Of a stretch of 64,000 nucleotides of DNA, positions 1 to 9,005 are shown one piece after another. The position numbers and the translations under genes were made by a program. The notes under the pieces were generated by a model that made no database searches, was not told the DNA's origin, and saw only the letters and a program-made list of their open reading frames with translations. Positions within the stretch are counted from its first letter, which is position 1; each line of letters opens with the position of its first letter. Origin of the DNA: Polyangiaceae bacterium (GTDB lineage: Bacteria; Myxococcota_A; Polyangia; Polyangiales; Polyangiaceae); the NCBI GenBank assembly GCA_023150915.1, contig JAKLKA010000035.1, forward strand, positions 1 to 64,000, written 5' to 3'.

Positions 1-1
1 A

Positions 2-79
2 ACTTGCAACAACCTTTACGCCCGCCAGGTCGCCATCTTCTGCCTCCACCGAAGCCGCCCGCGCGACTGGACCTCCTGA
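2..79 (+). CDS. C-terminal end of an unknown protein (partial, runs off the left edge)
   Basis: Twenty-five sense codons run in one frame to a TGA at 77-79, and 22 of the 25 end in G or C, which matches the codon use of the other genes here. The tail reads TCNNLYARQVAIFC and ends in RDWTS. Nothing in it identifies a family. A palindrome that could end its transcript begins 25 bases after the stop. The fragment is too short to exclude a chance frame. Confidence 0.45.
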   Translation, partial: TCNNLYARQVAIFCLHRSRPRDWTS

Positions 80-102
80 AGCCTGCAGCCTGAAGTCTGT
101 AG
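75..102. repeat. Four tandem heptamers
   Basis: Four 7-base units follow each other without a gap: CCTGAAG, CCTGCAG, CCTGAAG and TCTGTAG. The first spans the stop codon of the partial gene. The array leads straight into the palindrome at 104-135. Its role is unknown; replication slippage is a simple origin. Confidence 0.6.
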
Positions 103-103
103 C

Positions 104-135
104 CTCGGCTTTCGCCCGAAAGGGCGAAAGCCGAG
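104..135. terminator. Perfect 14-bp palindrome with GAAA loop, possible terminator
   Basis: CTCGGCTTTCGCCC at 104-117 pairs perfectly with 122-135 around the four bases GAAA, a very stable tetraloop. It lies 25 bases after the stop of the plus-strand partial gene and about 200 bases beyond the porin stop on the minus strand. No T-run follows on either strand, so it is not a textbook intrinsic terminator and may serve as an RNA 3' end stabiliser instead. Confidence 0.5.
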
Positions 136-256
136 TCAGACGAAAAGCGGATCCCAGAAAGCCGGGACCGAGGCACGAGTGCACCTCGATTGCGGCACCG
201 ACCAACCGGAGTACGAGCTCGTCGAGCTCCGCCGCCGGCTCTGCCAGCCCAAAGTT

Positions 257-282
257 CTTGGCGCCCTTGGCGCCCTTGGCGG
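257..282. repeat. Three tandem 9-mers in the 80-341 gene-free stretch
   Basis: CTTGGCGCC occurs twice in tandem at 257-265 and 266-274, followed by a near copy CTTGGCGG at 275-282. The gene-free stretch 80-341 holds this array, the heptamers and the 14-bp palindrome. I see no convincing gene or promoter in the rest of it. Confidence 0.55.
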
Positions 283-341
283 TTCACCCCCTGGCATCGG
301 CGCTTTGACCGGCCAAGGTGTCGTTGTTCGCCGGCCGCGTC

Positions 342-1634
342 TCAGTTCGTGGTCACCACCACGCCCAGCGTGGTGGTGAAGAGCTTGTCCGAGCCGTCGC
401 GGACCTTCTCGCGGAAGATCTGCTTGTCGCTTGCGTCGATCACGAAGTCGCCCCGGTTCTCGAGCCGGAGGATCAGGTTGTCGGTGGGCTTCGCCTCGAC
501 GGTGAAGGTGGCGCTGGCCAGCTCGGTGTCCTTCAGCCGTGCGCCGCCGGGCAGGGTATACGCGAGCGCCCGGCCGTCGGGATCCGCCAGGTATTCCCCG
601 CGCAGCGCCACGGCCCAGGTCTCGCTCAGCTGCATGCGGGTGAGCAGCGCCGCGCCGAACCACTTCTCGGCCTTCGGATCGGCGTCGATGCTGGTGTCGG
701 CGGGCCGAACGCCCTCGACCCCGTAGTCGGCGTTGAGCACGATGGCCAGAGTCTCCATCGGTTGCACCGCCAGGGTCAGGTCGAGCAGGTGGCGCCAGGC
801 GTCGAATTCGTTGGCGCCGCCGCGGTCGACCACGTGGGTCTGAGCCGGCGCGCCGGCCTTCACGGCGCACGTTCCGACCTTCGGGTCGTAGGCGGTGCCA
901 GTGGTGCACGCCACCTCGGCCGAGTCGTCTTGCTCGGGGCCGCCGATCCAGCCCAGGGTCGCGGCGAACGAGTCGCTGGGGTTCACGCTCAGCCCGAGCC
1001 CGAAGGTCTTGCCCACGTTGTTGTCCAGCGAACGATTGACCCCGTTCGCCACCATCGCCGTCAGGGTGAGCCCGTCGATCATCTCGGCGCTGGCGCGAAC
1101 GCCGGTGTGAAAGGCGGGCTGCGCGAAGGCGTGCAACAGGCCGCGGGTGTAGTTGAAGTTGTCCTGGCTCTCGGCGACCTCGGCTCCGACGAAGGTGTCG
1201 AACTTGCCCAGCTCGAGCGTGAAGCTGCCCGACCCCGGCTTCCACGCCACGAACGCCTGCTTCACGTACTCGAGGCCGCTGCCAGCGTCGCGCCCAGCAT
1301 GCAACGCCGCCGAAGGACCCCAGCGCAAGCTCAACGTGCCGCCCACGGGCTCCGGCGCGAACGATGCGTCGAGCCCCACCCAGGAGAGCCCGAAGCCCTG
1401 GGGCCCGTCGTAGAGTCGAGTCGCCGGCTGGTAGGTCGCGGGCTTGGGGAATGCCCAGTTGGCGCTGGCGTAGGCGTCGGCGAACGCACGCAGCTGAACC
1501 GCTTCGTACCAGGGCTCGGCCGGAGGCGGCGGTTCCGGCACCGAAGGCTGCGCGCCTGCGACGCTGGCCGAAAGGAGCACGACCGCCCCCACCCCACTCT
1601 TCACCCAACGCGTGTAGCCGTGATGCTGCGCCAT
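342..1634 (-). CDS. Outer-membrane beta-barrel porin, BBP2-like
   Basis: The 430-residue protein starts with a basic N-terminus, a hydrophobic stretch and a likely signal-peptidase site after AGA near residue 28, then a proline-rich linker and a region of alternating polar and apolar residues typical of a beta barrel. It ends in a run of beta-type residues (VVVTTN). The layout (RLYDGPQGFGLSW, FAKFDTFVGAE-like strands, DNFNYTRG) resembles the putative beta-barrel porin-2/OmpL-like family, which forms passive outer-membrane channels. A GGAGGA ribosome site lies just upstream of the ATG. It is in the same direction as pilB-pilT but separated by 64 bases, so a link to pili is not implied. The substrate is unknown. 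Confidence 0.75.
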   Translation of the reverse strand: MAQHHGYTRWVKSGVGAVVLLSASVAGAQPSVPEPPPPAEPWYEAVQLRAFADAYASANWAFPKPATYQPATRLYDGPQGFGLSWVGLDASFAPEPVGGTLSLRWGPSAALHAGRDAGSGLEYVKQAFVAWKPGSGSFTLELGKFDTFVGAEVAESQDNFNYTRGLLHAFAQPAFHTGVRASAEMIDGLTLTAMVANGVNRSLDNNVGKTFGLGLSVNPSDSFAATLGWIGGPEQDDSAEVACTTGTAYDPKVGTCAVKAGAPAQTHVVDRGGANEFDAWRHLLDLTLAVQPMETLAIVLNADYGVEGVRPADTSIDADPKAEKWFGAALLTRMQLSETWAVALRGEYLADPDGRALAYTLPGGARLKDTELASATFTVEAKPTDNLILRLENRGDFVIDASDKQIFREKVRDGSDKLFTTTLGVVVTTN

Positions 1635-1698
1635 GGTCCTCCGTCTCGACCGGGGTTACCTACCAGCTTTGCCGGGCCGGTGGCGCAAAAACTGGGGG

Positions 1699-2823
<1,125 letters not shown>

Positions 2824-2835
2824 CGTCGTCCTTCT

Positions 2836-4542
2836 TCAATCCGCCATGGTGACGCGGAGCACTTCTTCCGGGGTGGTCATGCCTTCGATCACTTTGCGGA
2901 TGCCTGCCATGCGCAGGCTCACCATGCCGCGTTTGATCGCGCCGACCTTCAGCTCGGTGGTCGAGGCCCCCTGCAGCACCATCTCCTTCAGCTCGTCGCG
3001 GAAGCGCATCACCTCGTAGAGGGCGATACGCCCCTTGTACCCGGTGCTGTTGCAGGTGTTGCAGCCCCGCCCCTTCATCACGCGCACGCCCTGGGCCATC
3101 TGCTCTTCGGTGACGCCCATGTCGATCAGCGTCTGGGGATCGGTCGGCACTTCGTAGCGACAGTCCATGCACACGCGGCGCGCCAGGCGCTGGGCCAGCA
3201 CCAGGTTGACGCTGGCGGTGATCAAGAAGGGCTCCACACCCATGTTCAGCAGGCGGCTGATGGTCGCCGGCGCGTCGTTGGTGTGCAGGGTCGAGAGCAC
3301 CATGTGGCCGGTGAGTGCTGCCTTGACGGCGATTTCCGCCGTCTCGAAGTCGCGGATCTCGCCCACCATGATGATGTCGGGGTCTTGGCGCAGAAACGCG
3401 CGCAAGCACATGGCGAAGTTCAGGCCGATCTCGTCGTGCATCTGCACTTGGTTGATGCCGTGCAGGTTGTACTCGACCGGATCTTCGGCGGTGCTGATGT
3501 TCACGCCGGGCTTGTTCAGATCCGACAGCGCCGAGTAGAGCGTGGTGGTCTTGCCGGACCCGGTGGGGCCGGTCACCAGCACCATGCCCCAGGGCTGATT
3601 GATGGCCCACTGGAAGTCGTCGAGCGGGCCCTGGTCGAAGCCCAGCTTGGTCATGTCGAGCTGCAGGTTGCCCTTGTCGAGCAAGCGCAACACCACCTTC
3701 TCGCCCCACATCGTGGGCAGCACCGAGACGCGGAAGTCCATCTCGCGGCCCTTGCCCAGCTTCAGCTTGATGCGCCCGTCTTGCGGCAAGCGGCGCTCGG
3801 CGATGTCGAGCTGGCTCATGATCTTGAGGCGGCTGACCAGCGCGGCCTTGAGCCGGATGGGCGGGCTCATCTCTTCGTGCAGCACGCCGTCGATGCGGTA
3901 GCGCACGCGCAGACGCTTCTCGTACGGCTCGACGTGGATGTCGCTGGCGCCCTTGCGGATGGCGTTGAGCAAGAGCACGTTGACCAGGCGCACCACCGGC
4001 GCGTCGGCACTCTGCTTCTCGAGCTCGAGGGCGTTGATGTCCTCTTCTTCGGCCGAGAAATCGATGTCCGTCTCGTCGAGCGAGAAGTCGCTCATCAGCT
4101 CTTCGTAGGAAGGGCCCGCCGAGTAGTAACGCTCGATGGCGTTGCTGACCGAGGTCTCGCTGGCGACGACCGGCTCGACGTTGTAGTTCGTCAGGAACTT
4201 GATGTCGTCGATGGCGTGCAGGTTGGTCGGATCGGCCATGGCCACGATCAGCGACTGGCCGGAGCGCGAAACCGGGATGATCTTGTGCTTTTCGCAGACG
4301 TCGCGGCTGACCAGCTTGATGATCTCGTTGTCGATCTCGTACTCGTCGAGGTTGATCGCGGGCAGGCGGTACTGCGACGACAGGAAGTTGGTGATCTCTC
4401 CGTCGGAGATGAAGCCGAGTTTCTGCAGCGTGTAGCCGAGGTTCTGGCCGGACTTTCGCTGCTCGTCTTGGGCGCGGCGGAGTTGCTGGAGGCTGATCAG
4501 CTTCTCGCGGACGAGGAGCTCTCCCAGTCGATTGGTGCTCAT
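2836..4542 (-). CDS. pilB: Type IV pilus extension ATPase PilB
   Basis: The 568-residue protein powers pilus assembly. Residues 1-140 hold an MshEN-like N-terminal domain with two tandem motifs (RLGELLVREKLIS..Q and LGYTLQKLGFIS..Q), a known c-di-GMP-binding signature in this family. The ATPase core carries Walker A GPTGSGKT at about 325-332, Walker B DIIMVGEIRD at about 389-398 and the His box GHMVLSTLHTND. Four zinc-binding cysteines sit at about 458, 461, 494 and 497, as in other PilB/GspE proteins. The acidic linker at about 145-175 is typical. It is the first gene of a pilB-pilT pair and is divergent from the FHA/kinase pair. c-di-GMP binding is inferred from the motif only. Confidence 0.97.
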   Translation of the reverse strand: MSTNRLGELLVREKLISLQQLRRAQDEQRKSGQNLGYTLQKLGFISDGEITNFLSSQYRLPAINLDEYEIDNEIIKLVSRDVCEKHKIIPVSRSGQSLIVAMADPTNLHAIDDIKFLTNYNVEPVVASETSVSNAIERYYSAGPSYEELMSDFSLDETDIDFSAEEEDINALELEKQSADAPVVRLVNVLLLNAIRKGASDIHVEPYEKRLRVRYRIDGVLHEEMSPPIRLKAALVSRLKIMSQLDIAERRLPQDGRIKLKLGKGREMDFRVSVLPTMWGEKVVLRLLDKGNLQLDMTKLGFDQGPLDDFQWAINQPWGMVLVTGPTGSGKTTTLYSALSDLNKPGVNISTAEDPVEYNLHGINQVQMHDEIGLNFAMCLRAFLRQDPDIIMVGEIRDFETAEIAVKAALTGHMVLSTLHTNDAPATISRLLNMGVEPFLITASVNLVLAQRLARRVCMDCRYEVPTDPQTLIDMGVTEEQMAQGVRVMKGRGCNTCNSTGYKGRIALYEVMRFRDELKEMVLQGASTTELKVGAIKRGMVSLRMAGIRKVIEGMTTPEEVLRVTMAD

Positions 4543-4684
4543 GGTCGGTGGCGTCTCCCTGGGGCGGGTTTCGGAGCAGAGAGAGCTTACCAGGATTCGC
4601 CCGGGCCCAAAGCACCAGAATCTCCCGATCTCGGTTCGTTCGCCTTGAATTCGCGGCGGGTTTGCGTTCAGCCTGGGGGCGGCG
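4543..4684. promoter_or_regulatory. Divergent intergenic region pilB / FHA gene
   Basis: These 142 bases must hold the start signals for pilB (minus) and the FHA gene (plus). An AGGGAGA ribosome site precedes pilB. I looked for a sigma-54 element (GG, ten bases, GC) and for sigma-70 hexamers and found no convincing match on either strand. Confidence 0.3.
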
Positions 4685-5833
4685 ATGGGTTTCTTCTCGC
4701 GCGTGGGTGAGATCTTCCGAGGCCGGCGCCGCGCCGGCCTGTCGCGCGCGCGCCGGCTCGAAGCGCTAGGTCAGCTCGAAGAGGCGACCGCGCCCTACGT
4801 GGAGCACGGCGAGGCGCCCCAAGCCGCACGCGTGCTCGCGCTCCGCGCCGACGCCAGCATCGACCCCGAGCGGAAGCGCTTGCTGCTCAGCCAGGCCGCG
4901 GGGTTCGCCAGCGGCGCGCTCTTGCGTGACCTCGAGGCGAAGCGCGCACGCCTCACCCTCGAGCTCTGCGCTGCGGGAAAGTACGCTCCCGGTCGCGCCG
5001 AGCTGCTCGACGTGGCCCAGCGGCTCGAGCGGGTGGGAGAGTCCGCGCTGGCGGCCGAGGTGTACGCGCGGGTGGGTGATCGGGATGCGGAGGCGCGGAT
5101 GCTGGTCGAGGCCGGGGCGATCGACCGCCTGGAGGCGGTGCTCGACTCGGAGCACGCGCGCGAGCGGGCGGAGCGCGAGCGTGCCGCGCTGCACGGTCGG
5201 GTGCGGGATCTGGTGCTGGCGGGGGCCCGGCGCGAGGCCATGGCCCTGGGGGCCGGTGCCCGGAAAGCGGACCCGCGGATCGCCGAGCTCTTGGCCGGCG
5301 TCGAGCAGAAGCGTCCGGCCTTGCCCCGCGTGGCGCTGATGCTCGACGGCGAGCGACTGGACGTGATCTTCGGCCGCGAGGTCATCATCGGTCGGGCCGA
5401 GGCGACCCTGGTGATCGCCTCGCCGGCGATCAGCCGAGCGCACCTCGAGCTGCGCCGTGGCGCGGCGGGGCCCGAGGCGGTCGATCGGGGCTCGCGCAAC
5501 GGCACGTTCGTCTCTGGCGCGCGGCTCGACGCGCCGCTGCGGGTGGGTGACGGCGTGGTGCTCGAGCTGGGCGGTGAGGTCCGTCTGGAGCTTTCCCCGT
5601 GGCACGACGGGGTGCGGATCGCGTATGCCTCGGGCGTGGTTCACGCCGCCCTGGGCCCGCTGGCGCTCGAGGGCTGGACGCTGGACGCGACCAAAGACGG
5701 GTGGCTCGAGCTCACGGCGAGCACGCCCGCGGTGCTCGATGGGCTGGCGGTGCAAGGCGCCGTGCAGTTGCTGAACGGTGACCGCGTGCGTCAGAGCATC
5801 GACGGTGCCGTCGTGCTGGAGGTCGTGGGGTGA
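4685..5833 (+). CDS. FHA-domain protein with helical N-terminal region
   Basis: FHA domains bind phosphothreonine peptides, so this 382-residue protein is likely a partner of the kinase encoded next. Residues 1-205 are Ala/Glu/Arg-rich and helical, resembling degenerate TPR repeats. The FHA domain lies at about 215-300 with its hallmark residues present: GR at about 236-237, SRAH at about 250-253 and NGT at about 272-274. The last 80 residues form a further beta-rich region. The stop codon overlaps the GTG of the kinase gene (GTGA), so the two are translationally coupled. No signal peptide or membrane span is visible, so it should be cytoplasmic. The target is unknown. Confidence 0.85.
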   Translation: MGFFSRVGEIFRGRRRAGLSRARRLEALGQLEEATAPYVEHGEAPQAARVLALRADASIDPERKRLLLSQAAGFASGALLRDLEAKRARLTLELCAAGKYAPGRAELLDVAQRLERVGESALAAEVYARVGDRDAEARMLVEAGAIDRLEAVLDSEHARERAERERAALHGRVRDLVLAGARREAMALGAGARKADPRIAELLAGVEQKRPALPRVALMLDGERLDVIFGREVIIGRAEATLVIASPAISRAHLELRRGAAGPEAVDRGSRNGTFVSGARLDAPLRVGDGVVLELGGEVRLELSPWHDGVRIAYASGVVHAALGPLALEGWTLDATKDGWLELTASTPAVLDGLAVQGAVQLLNGDRVRQSIDGAVVLEVVG

Positions 5834-7047
5834 GCTTCTGGGAACGATGGAAGGGCAAGGGCAGTGCCGAGCCCCCGCCGGCGCCGCCGCCGCCTGCCGC
5901 CGCCCCGCCGGCGCCGCGACCGGAGCCGCGCGTCGAACGCTCGCTGCTCGGGGCGCTGGCCGCCGGCGACCCGGTGGACGAGCGCGCGGTGCTCGACGAG
6001 CTGGGCCGTGCGCGCGGTACGGCCGCCGAGAAGCCCGCGCTCGCTGCCGTCGAGGCAGCGGCGGAACGGGGCCTGGCCAGCGAAGCGCTGCGCACCCGCG
6101 CCGCGGAGATCGCCCTGGCGCGCGGGGAGCCCGAGCGGGCGCTGGGCCTGCTCACCGAGGCGGCAGGCCCGGCGGCGCTGCTCTTGGCGGCCGATGCCTG
6201 CGCCGAAACGGGAGCGGTCGCGCGCGCCCTCACCTTGGTCGAGCGCGTGCTGGCTCGCGACATCGACGCGCCCGGCGCGCGCGAGCGGCACGAGCGCTGG
6301 CGGCGCGCGCTCGGCGAGCGCACTCCGGCGGCGGTCTCGGCCCTGAACGAGCCGACGCTGATCCGGGCCGACGCACCCGAGACGGCGCTCAGGATCGTCG
6401 GCGAAGCGGGGCGCGGCGGCGCGGGCACGGTGTTCGAGGCCGTGGACGACGCGCTGGCGCGTCGCGTGGCCCTCAAGATCTACCACCGGCCCGAGCGCGA
6501 GCGCGACAAGCTGGCCCGCGAAGCGCGGACCGCCGTCGCGCTGGCCGGCAGCGGGGTCGTGCGGGTCTACGACGTCGATCTGGACCATGGCTCGCTGGTG
6601 ATGGAGTGGCTCGCGGCCGGCTCGCTCAAGCAGGCGATCGTCCGGCGGGACACCGAGCTGCTGTTTCCGGTCGAGCGCTGGCTGCTCCCGCTGGCGCGCA
6701 CCCTTGCCCGAGTGCACCAAGCCGGGTGGGTTCACGCCGATCTCAAGCCCGCCAACGTCATGTTCCGCGCGCCCGGCCAACCGGTGCTGTCCGACTTCGG
6801 GCTGGCGCATCGCGGGGCTCGCGTGGTCGAGGGCGGCAGCGTCGGGTACATGAGCCCGGCGCGCGTCCGCGGCGAGGCCGTGAGCTTCGCCGAGGATCTG
6901 TACGGCTTCGGCCGGCTCGTCGAGGACGTGCTCGCGCTGGGTGACGCCCCAGAGCGGCTGCGCCGGTTGGTCGCCCGGCTGCTTGCCGCCGATCCCGGTC
7001 TGCCCGACGCGGGCGGTCTGGTCGCGCTGGTCGCGGGACCGGCTTGA
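5830..7047 (+). CDS. Ser/Thr protein kinase with Pro-rich and helical N-terminus
   Basis: The 405-residue protein starts at GTG inside the preceding stop codon. Residues 14-34 are proline/alanine-rich and 40-165 form an Ala-rich helical region like that of the FHA partner. The kinase domain covers about 187-400: a glycine-rich loop GEAGRGGAG, the ATP-binding lysine in VALK at about 216, the catalytic loop HADLKPAN at about 302-309 and DFG at about 322-324. The catalytic loop is of the non-RD type (Ala before Asp), and the usual APE triplet reads SPA. The C-lobe is shorter than usual but all ATP-handling residues remain, so activity is plausible. There is no transmembrane segment, unlike the kinase at 27798-29147. 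Confidence 0.88.
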   Translation: MSFWERWKGKGSAEPPPAPPPPAAAPPAPRPEPRVERSLLGALAAGDPVDERAVLDELGRARGTAAEKPALAAVEAAAERGLASEALRTRAAEIALARGEPERALGLLTEAAGPAALLLAADACAETGAVARALTLVERVLARDIDAPGARERHERWRRALGERTPAAVSALNEPTLIRADAPETALRIVGEAGRGGAGTVFEAVDDALARRVALKIYHRPERERDKLAREARTAVALAGSGVVRVYDVDLDHGSLVMEWLAAGSLKQAIVRRDTELLFPVERWLLPLARTLARVHQAGWVHADLKPANVMFRAPGQPVLSDFGLAHRGARVVEGGSVGYMSPARVRGEAVSFAEDLYGFGRLVEDVLALGDAPERLRRLVARLLAADPGLPDAGGLVALVAGPA

Positions 7048-7071
7048 CACCGGGCCGCGGACGCCAATACT
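7044..7071 (+). promoter_or_regulatory. Sigma-70-like promoter of the rhodanese-MoeB gene
   Basis: A perfect -35 hexamer TTGACA at 7044-7049 is followed after 16 bases by AATACT at 7066-7071, four of six matches to TATAAT. The -35 overlaps the stop codon of the kinase gene. Initiation near 7078 would leave a leader of about 50 bases before the ATG at 7127. Confidence 0.5.
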
Positions 7072-7126
7072 TGTGGCGTCAATTGGCACATCGGAATAGT
7101 GCGACAATTCACGGAGCCCCGGAAAA

Positions 7127-8296
7127 ATGCCGAAAACCTACAGCGACTTGTTCTCGGAAGTGCGCGCGTCGGTCCGCGTCCTGACGCTGGAACAGCTGCG
7201 GGCGAAGCTCGAAGAGCGCGCCGACTTCACCCTGCTCGACGTGCGCGAGAAGGACGAGGTCCGCGGCGGCTTCATCCCCGGCGCCCTGCATGTGCCGCGC
7301 GGGTTCCTCGAGATGCAGGCCGAGCAGAAGCTGCCCGACAAGTCGCGCGAGATCGTCGTGTACTGCGCCGCCGGCGTGCGCAGCGTCTTCGCCGCCAAGA
7401 CCCTGGCCGAGCTCGGCTACCAGAACGTGTGGAGCGCCAACCCGGGCTTCGTGCGCTGGAAGGACATGGCGTATCCGGTGGAGCACCCCGCCGACCTCAG
7501 CCAGGCCCAGCTCGATCGCTACTCGCGCCACATCTTGCTGCCCGAGGTCGGCGAGAAGGGGCAAGAGAAGCTGCTCGAGTCACGCGTGCTCTTGCTCGGT
7601 GCCGGCGGTCTGGGCGCGCCGGCCACGCTCTATCTGGCGGCCGCGGGCGTGGGCACCCTGGGGCTGGTGGACGCGGACGTGGTCGATGCGTCGAACCTGC
7701 AGCGCCAGGTGATCCACGCCACCAGTCGGATCGGCATGGCGAAGGTCGACAGCGCCGAGAAGACCATCAACGACCTCAACCCGGACGTGAAGGTGCTGAA
7801 GTATCAGGAGCGCCTCACCAGCGAGAACGTCGACCGGATCTTCGGTCAGGGCTGGGACGCGATCATCGACGGCTGCGACAACTTCCCCACGCGCTATCTG
7901 GTGAACGACGCCTCGCTGTTCCACAAGATCCCCGTGGTGCACGGCTCGATCTTCCGCTTCGACGGTCAGGTCACGACCTTCGCGCCGTTCACGGGCCCCT
8001 GCTATCGCTGCTTGTATCCCGAGCCGCCGCCGCCGCACCTGGCGCCGTCGTGCGCCGAGGCAGGGGTGCTGGGCATCTTGCCGGGCATCGTGGGGACCCT
8101 GCAGGCCACCGAAGCCATCAAGCTCATCCTGGGCCGGGGCGAGCCGCTGGTCGGCCGCCTGCTCACCTACGATTCCATGCGGATGACGTTCCGCACGCTG
8201 AAGCTGCGACGGGACAAAGGCTGCCCGGCCTGCGGCGAAAACCCGACGTTGAAGTCTTACGTGGACTACGAGGGGTTCTGCGCCAACGTACGCTGA
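7127..8296 (+). CDS. Rhodanese-MoeB/ThiF-like adenylyltransferase fusion
   Basis: E1-like enzymes of this family adenylate the C-terminal glycine of a sulfur carrier (MoaD, ThiS or similar), and rhodanese domains supply persulfide sulfur. Residues 15-118 are a rhodanese domain with the active-site loop CAAGVR at about 80-85. Residues 124-389 are the MoeB/ThiF part: RYSRHILLPEVG, the nucleotide loop GAGGLG at about 158-163, the ribose-binding acid in VDAD, and the zinc cysteine pairs CYRC at about 292-295 and CPAC at about 366-369. The domain order is the reverse of MOCS3/Uba4, where rhodanese is C-terminal. No carrier-protein gene lies nearby, so molybdopterin, thiamine and cysteine synthesis all remain possible. 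Confidence 0.88.
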   Translation: MPKTYSDLFSEVRASVRVLTLEQLRAKLEERADFTLLDVREKDEVRGGFIPGALHVPRGFLEMQAEQKLPDKSREIVVYCAAGVRSVFAAKTLAELGYQNVWSANPGFVRWKDMAYPVEHPADLSQAQLDRYSRHILLPEVGEKGQEKLLESRVLLLGAGGLGAPATLYLAAAGVGTLGLVDADVVDASNLQRQVIHATSRIGMAKVDSAEKTINDLNPDVKVLKYQERLTSENVDRIFGQGWDAIIDGCDNFPTRYLVNDASLFHKIPVVHGSIFRFDGQVTTFAPFTGPCYRCLYPEPPPPHLAPSCAEAGVLGILPGIVGTLQATEAIKLILGRGEPLVGRLLTYDSMRMTFRTLKLRRDKGCPACGENPTLKSYVDYEGFCANVR

Positions 8297-8304
8297 GCGT
8301 GTAA

Positions 8305-8322
8305 GCCGCGTCGGGGCGCGGC
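8305..8322 (+). terminator. Short GC hairpin after the rhodanese-MoeB gene
   Basis: GCCGCG at 8305-8310 pairs with CGCGGC at 8317-8322 and is followed by GTTTC. It sits 9 bases after the stop. The stem is short and the T-run weak, so this is only a possible terminator. Confidence 0.3.
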
Positions 8323-8347
8323 GTTTCATCCAGCGGAGGAGCCCGAA

Positions 8348-9004
8348 ATGTCGCGAATGCTTGGTCTTTGGACGCTTTCCGTGTGCGTGGCCGTGAGCCT
8401 TGGGGGCTGCAAGAAGAAGGGCGGTGAAGAGTCCAACGTCGGTCCCGGGCCCGGGCCCGGCTGTCCGCCGGGGCAGAGCTGGAACGGCCAGATGTGCGTG
8501 GCTGCCGCGCCGCCCCCGCCCACCGCCACGACCACCGCGACCACGCCGCCACCCCCACCGCCCGTCCCCACCGGGACCACGGGCCCGCGCGCGGCGCCGC
8601 TCGACGCGCAGAGCGCCGCGGTCGCGGGCCAGGCGCTGGACGCCCTGGCAAAGCAGAACGCCCCCGGGGCCAAGGCCGTGGGGGGCACGCTCTTGGCCGG
8701 TAACTTCCAGCAGGGGCAAACCCTCGAGACCACGTTCAACGCGCAACCCGGCAAGTGCTACACCCTGGTCGGGGCCGGGTTGCCCAACGTGCAGAACCTC
8801 GATCTTCAACTGATCGCCCAGAGCCCGCTGCCCGGCTTCGGCTCACCGGTGCTCGCCACCGATCAGACCGCGGCGCCGAACGCCGTGGTCGCGCCCCACC
8901 CGAACTGCTGGAAGTGGGCCGCGCCGATGGCCGCGCCGCTGAAGGTCGTGATGGTGGTTTCGGCCGGCTCGGGAATGGCGGCAGCCCAGGTGTACGAGAA
9001 GTAG
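8348..9004 (+). CDS. Small secreted lipoprotein, function unknown
   Basis: The 218-residue product has a type II signal peptide with lipobox SLGG before Cys21, followed by a Lys/Gly-rich start. A CPPGQSWNGQMC segment and a Thr/Pro-rich linker (about 60-85) lead to a C-terminal domain of about 120 residues with two cysteines (KCYTLVG and NCWKWAAP) that may form a disulfide. A GGAGGA ribosome site precedes the ATG. Lipoproteins of this build, with a CYTLVG-type domain, look familiar from myxobacteria, but I know of no function. It ends one base before the convergent PAP2 gene. Confidence 0.75.
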   Translation: MSRMLGLWTLSVCVAVSLGGCKKKGGEESNVGPGPGPGCPPGQSWNGQMCVAAAPPPPTATTTATTPPPPPPVPTGTTGPRAAPLDAQSAAVAGQALDALAKQNAPGAKAVGGTLLAGNFQQGQTLETTFNAQPGKCYTLVGAGLPNVQNLDLQLIAQSPLPGFGSPVLATDQTAAPNAVVAPHPNCWKWAAPMAAPLKVVMVVSAGSGMAAAQVYEK

Positions 9005-9005
9005 C

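Noticed and set aside
136-1608. Long minus-strand frame overlapping the porin gene
   Set aside because: It is arginine-rich without recognisable features and shares the DNA of a porin with signal peptide and ribosome site.
4543-4684. Sigma-54 promoter upstream of pilB
   Set aside because: TGGTGC occurs on the minus strand, but the required GC ten bases after GG is not in register.
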